64,000 nt of DNA. Source: Lentzea fradiae. GTDB lineage: Bacteria; Actinomycetota; Actinomycetes; Mycobacteriales; Pseudonocardiaceae. Shown here piece after piece: positions 61,430 through 64,000 of the stretch; the stretch's first letter is position 1; each line of letters opens with the position of its first letter. Below the pieces are notes generated by a model. The model was not told the DNA's origin and ran no database searches. It was given only the letters and a program-made list of their open reading frames with translations. The translations under genes and the position numbers were made by a program. The DNA is taken from contig NZ_FNCC01000011.1 of the NCBI RefSeq assembly GCF_900100955.1, positions 62,001-126,000 on the forward strand. Direction: 5' to 3'.

Positions 61430-63325
61430 TCAGCCGCGCTGCTTGAGCCGCGAGCGCTCGCGGCCGCGCAGGTTGGCGTCCAGCGTGACCTTGCGGACGC
61501 GGATGACCTCCGGGGCCACCTCCACGCACTCGTCGGACGCGCAGAACTCCAGCGCCTCCTCCAGCGAGAGCTTGCGGGGGCGGGCCAGCGTCTCCATCAC
61601 GTCGGCCGTGGAGGAGCGCATGTTCGTGAGCTTCTTCTCGCGGGTGATGTTGACGTCGAGGTCCTCGGCGCGCGGGTTCTCGCCCACGACCATGCCCTCG
61701 TACGCGTCGGCGCCCGGCTCGACGAAGAACGTGCCGCGGTCGGCCAGCTGGATCATCGCGTAGGCGGTGATGGAGCCGGTGCGGTCGGCGACCAGCGAGC
61801 CGTTGTGGCGGGTGCGGATCTCGCCCGCCCACGGGCCGTAGCCCTCGGAGACGGCGTTCGCGATGCCGGTGCCGCGGGTCTCGGTGAGGAACTCCGTGCG
61901 GAAGCCGATCAGGCCGCGCGACGGGACCACGTAGTCGAGCTTGATGCGGCCGGTGCCGTGGCCCGACATGTTCTCCATGCGGCCCTTGCGGTTCGCCAGC
62001 AGCTGCGTGACGGCGCCCAGGTGCTCCTCTGGGCAGTCGACGGACAGGCGCTCGAACGGCTCGTGGACCTTGCCGTCGACCACGTGCGTGACGACCTGGG
62101 GCTTGCCCACGGTCAGCTCGAAGCCCTCGCGGCGCATCTGCTCGACCAGGATGGCGAGCGCCAGCTCACCGCGGCCCTGCACCTCCCAGGTGTCCGGGCG
62201 CTCGGTCGGCAGGACCTTCACCGACACGTTGCCGACGAGCTCGGCGTCGAGGCGGGCCTTGAGCACGCGGGCGGTGAGCTTGGTGCCGCCGTTGCGACCG
62301 GCCAGCGGCGAGGTGTTCACACCGACGGTCATCGAGATGGCCGGCTGGTCGACCGTGATCCGCGGCAGCGCCTCGGGGTTCTCGGCGTCCGCCAGCGTGT
62401 CGCCGATGGTGATGTCCGGGATGCCGGCGATGGCGACCAGGTCACCCGCGCGGGCGAGCTCGGCCGGCTGGCGGTCGAGGGCCTCGGTGATCAGCAGCTC
62501 GGTGATGCGGACCTTGACGGGCTCGCCGTTCTCGCGGCACCACGCCACGGTCTCGCCCTTGCGCAGCGTGCCCCGGTGGATGCGGCACAGCGCGATGCGG
62601 CCGAGGAACGTCGAGGCGTCGAGGTTCGTGACCAGCGCCTGGAGCGGGCCGTCGACGTCGACGTGCGGGGCGGGGATGTGCTCGAGCAGCACCTGGAACA
62701 GGGTGTCGAGGTTCTCCTCGTCCGGCAGGCCGCCGTCCTCGGGCTGGGTCAGCGAGGCGCGACCGGCGCGGGCGGAGGCGTAGACGACCGGCAGGTCCAG
62801 CACGGAGTCGTCCGCGCCGACCTCGGTCGCGAGGTCCAGCAGCAGGTCGTGGGCTTCCTCGACGACCTCGGAGATCCGGGCGTCGGGGCGGTCGACCTTG
62901 TTGACCAGCAGGATCACCGGCAGACCGGCGGCCAGGGTCTTGCGCAGCACGAAGCGCGTCTGGGGCAGCGGGCCCTCGGACGCGTCGACCAGCAGGACGA
63001 CGCCGTCGACCATGGACAGGGCCCGCTCGACCTCACCGCCGAAGTCGGCGTGGCCGGGGGTGTCGACGACGTTGATGATCACGTCGCCGTCCGGCGTGTG
63101 CCTGCGCACCGCCGTGTTCTTCGCGAGGATCGTGATGCCCTTCTCGCGCTCCAGCTCGCCCGAGTCCATGACCCGGTCGACGAGCTCGGCACGCGCGGAG
63201 AAGGCGCCGGACTGGCGCAGCATGGCGTCGACCAGGGTGGTCTTGCCGTGGTCGACGTGCGCAACGATCGCGACGTTTCGCAGGTCGGTGCGCGTCTGAA
63301 GGGCAGACGCGGTGGCCGTGGGCAC
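61430..63325 (-). CDS. typA: Ribosome-associated GTPase TypA/BipA
   Basis: This 631-residue translational GTPase has G1 AHVDHGKTTLVDAML, switch I through NVVDTPGHADFGGEVERALS (G3), and NKVDRPDARISEVVEEAHDL (G4). Domain III-V marks are GRGELALAILVEQMRREGFE and YVVPSRGLIGFRTEFLTETR, and the C-terminus RKVTLDANLRGRERSRLKQR is typical. It acts on the 50S subunit in stress or cold. The GTG at 63325 has AGGAG upstream. It matches Rv1165 in place. Confidence 0.95.
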   Translation of the reverse strand: MPTATASALQTRTDLRNVAIVAHVDHGKTTLVDAMLRQSGAFSARAELVDRVMDSGELEREKGITILAKNTAVRRHTPDGDVIINVVDTPGHADFGGEVERALSMVDGVVLLVDASEGPLPQTRFVLRKTLAAGLPVILLVNKVDRPDARISEVVEEAHDLLLDLATEVGADDSVLDLPVVYASARAGRASLTQPEDGGLPDEENLDTLFQVLLEHIPAPHVDVDGPLQALVTNLDASTFLGRIALCRIHRGTLRKGETVAWCRENGEPVKVRITELLITEALDRQPAELARAGDLVAIAGIPDITIGDTLADAENPEALPRITVDQPAISMTVGVNTSPLAGRNGGTKLTARVLKARLDAELVGNVSVKVLPTERPDTWEVQGRGELALAILVEQMRREGFELTVGKPQVVTHVVDGKVHEPFERLSVDCPEEHLGAVTQLLANRKGRMENMSGHGTGRIKLDYVVPSRGLIGFRTEFLTETRGTGIANAVSEGYGPWAGEIRTRHNGSLVADRTGSITAYAMIQLADRGTFFVEPGADAYEGMVVGENPRAEDLDVNITREKKLTNMRSSTADVMETLARPRKLSLEEALEFCASDECVEVAPEVIRVRKVTLDANLRGRERSRLKQRG

Positions 63326-63493
63326 GCAGAACTCCTATGAGCTTCGAAGGCGTTGGAGGGGCTCGCGCCGGAACACGTCGATGCGCACAGCCGTTTCGAA
63401 TACTACCGGCCGGAGCGGCATTACCACACAGGTGTGCCCAGTGAAGTGAGCCTCACCTACTCTGGTGACAGGTGTCGGAGTGGAGAGCGACCT

Positions 63494-63646
63494 GTGGCGA
63501 AAAAGCTCAAGAAGAAGTGTTGCCGGTCCACGCCCCGATGCAAGCGCTGTCCGGTCCCGTTCCTGCTCAAGGAGCGTGACAAGGCCCGCAAGAAGGCAGC
63601 GAAGAAGGCCGCCAAGGCGGCCAAGAAGGCGCAGAAGAGCTCTTGA
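63494..63646 (+). CDS. Small Lys/Ala-rich Cys-containing protein
   Basis: This 50-residue basic protein has a KKLKKKCCRSTPRCKRCPVP start with four Cys arranged CC-x5-C-x2-C, followed by a Lys/Ala tail (RKKAAKKAAKAAKKAQKSS). The GTG at 63494 has GGAGAG upstream. The same pattern is widespread in actinobacteria as an unnamed small protein; zinc and nucleic-acid binding are plausible. It is divergent from typA. Confidence 0.75.
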   Translation: MAKKLKKKCCRSTPRCKRCPVPFLLKERDKARKKAAKKAAKAAKKAQKSS

Positions 63647-63873
63647 GCACGACGACCCGCCGGTGCCTGGACACGGCGCCGGGCCTGCTTGAGCTTCACT
63701 CGATGGAGCGCGCGCACGTCGATCGGCCCCGTTTCACGTGCGCAAGCTCACGCCGAAATCGCCGGTGCGGAGGCTCCCGCCGACGCGCACGACGCCATCA
63801 GGGCCGTCGTCACGGCACCGGGCAACCCGCACACCCGCCTGTCCGGCCTTCCCCGGCATCCAGCGCCGGAACG

Positions 63874-64000
63874 TCAGTGCTGGAGAACGGCTTCGTTCAG
63901 CTTCACCAGCTCCGGCGCCGTCCGGGTCGCCTCGAACTCGCAGATCTCGTACGTCACGAGCTTCTGCACGGCCCACGGGTCCGTGGCGAGCAGCGCCTCG
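63874..64000 (-). CDS. C-terminal end of a YciI-like protein (5' end outside window)
   Basis: The last 41 codons of a minus-strand gene are present: ALLATDPWAVQKLVTYEICE, FEATRTAPELVKLNEAVLQH, stop at 63874-63876. The phrase 'ALLATDPW...LVTYEI..FEA' is how YciI-family proteins end. The rest lies beyond the window, so start and length are unknown. Nothing recognisable lies between it and the small Lys-rich gene (63647-63873). Confidence 0.6.
   Translation of the reverse strand, partial: EALLATDPWAVQKLVTYEICEFEATRTAPELVKLNEAVLQH

Noticed and set aside
1-64000. CRISPR arrays, tRNA/rRNA genes, insertion sequences, prophage
   Set aside because: No regularly spaced direct repeats, cloverleaf-like sequences, transposase or phage proteins were found on reading both strands.

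Overview
The window is high-GC actinobacterial DNA: dense GTG/ATG starts, GTGA/ATGA stop-start overlaps, mycothiol (mshB), LpqY-type lipoproteins and a SigE/RseA/HtrA/TatB block. Protein sequences look like Pseudonocardiales (Lentzea, Saccharothrix or a similar genus); the genus cannot be fixed from the sequence alone. No rRNA, tRNA, CRISPR array, insertion sequence or phage gene was recognised.

The backbone matches, in one uninterrupted descending order, the Mycobacterium tuberculosis segment from about Rv1238 to Rv1165 as I recall it: sugC-sugB-sugA-lpqY (trehalose importer, 1-4000), an Rv1234-like membrane protein (4177), an MgtE/CBS protein (14068), mrp (17222), tatB-htrA-rseA-sigE (18450-21566), an Rv1220c-like O-methyltransferase (21765), glgC and glgM (22486-24940), the 55-residue Rv1211 homologue (31720), tag (33878), an Rv1209-like protein (34808), gpgS and a shrunken folP2-like gene (40578-41827), two LOG genes (44477-45786), dapE (45804), dapD (47619), dapC (49549), fdxC (50643), an Rv1171-like membrane protein and mshB (51820-53078), lpqW (59485) and typA (61430).

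Accessory blocks sit between these anchors. At 4.7-8.2 kb lie short hypothetical genes including a barstar-domain protein and a frameshifted gene. At 8.3-14 kb are an acyl-CoA dehydrogenase, an AAA ATPase with a truncated DUF4276 partner, a CitE-like CoA-ester lyase and an APH-type kinase. At 25-33.7 kb are a lipoprotein, an MFS/LysR pair, a secreted M19-like dipeptidase, leucyl aminopeptidase and a paaX-paaG pair. At 35-40.6 kb are a PadR/membrane pair and a cydABDC operon. At 42-44.5 kb are a secreted S15-type hydrolase and a winged-helix protein. At 53.2-59.2 kb is an oligopeptide ABC operon.

Functionally the window joins trehalose recycling (LpqY-SugABC) to ADP-glucose and maltose-1-phosphate synthesis (GlgC, GlgM) and to methylglucose-polymer priming (GpgS). 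It carries three diaminopimelate steps (DapD, DapC, DapE) and the extracytoplasmic stress system SigE-RseA-HtrA, with a good SigE-type promoter in front of sigE.

The most unusual feature is the cyd operon (36246-40646). All four genes are intact and overlapping, but every product is 100 or more residues shorter than usual. CydA seems to lack the quinol loop and a haem b558 ligand, CydB is 207 residues, and the CydD and CydC nucleotide-binding domains each lack a segment. Nearby, the folP2-like gene keeps only its two ends, and elsewhere a DUF4276 gene keeps only its C-terminal part. A family of near-identical palindromes also sits at convergent gene ends.
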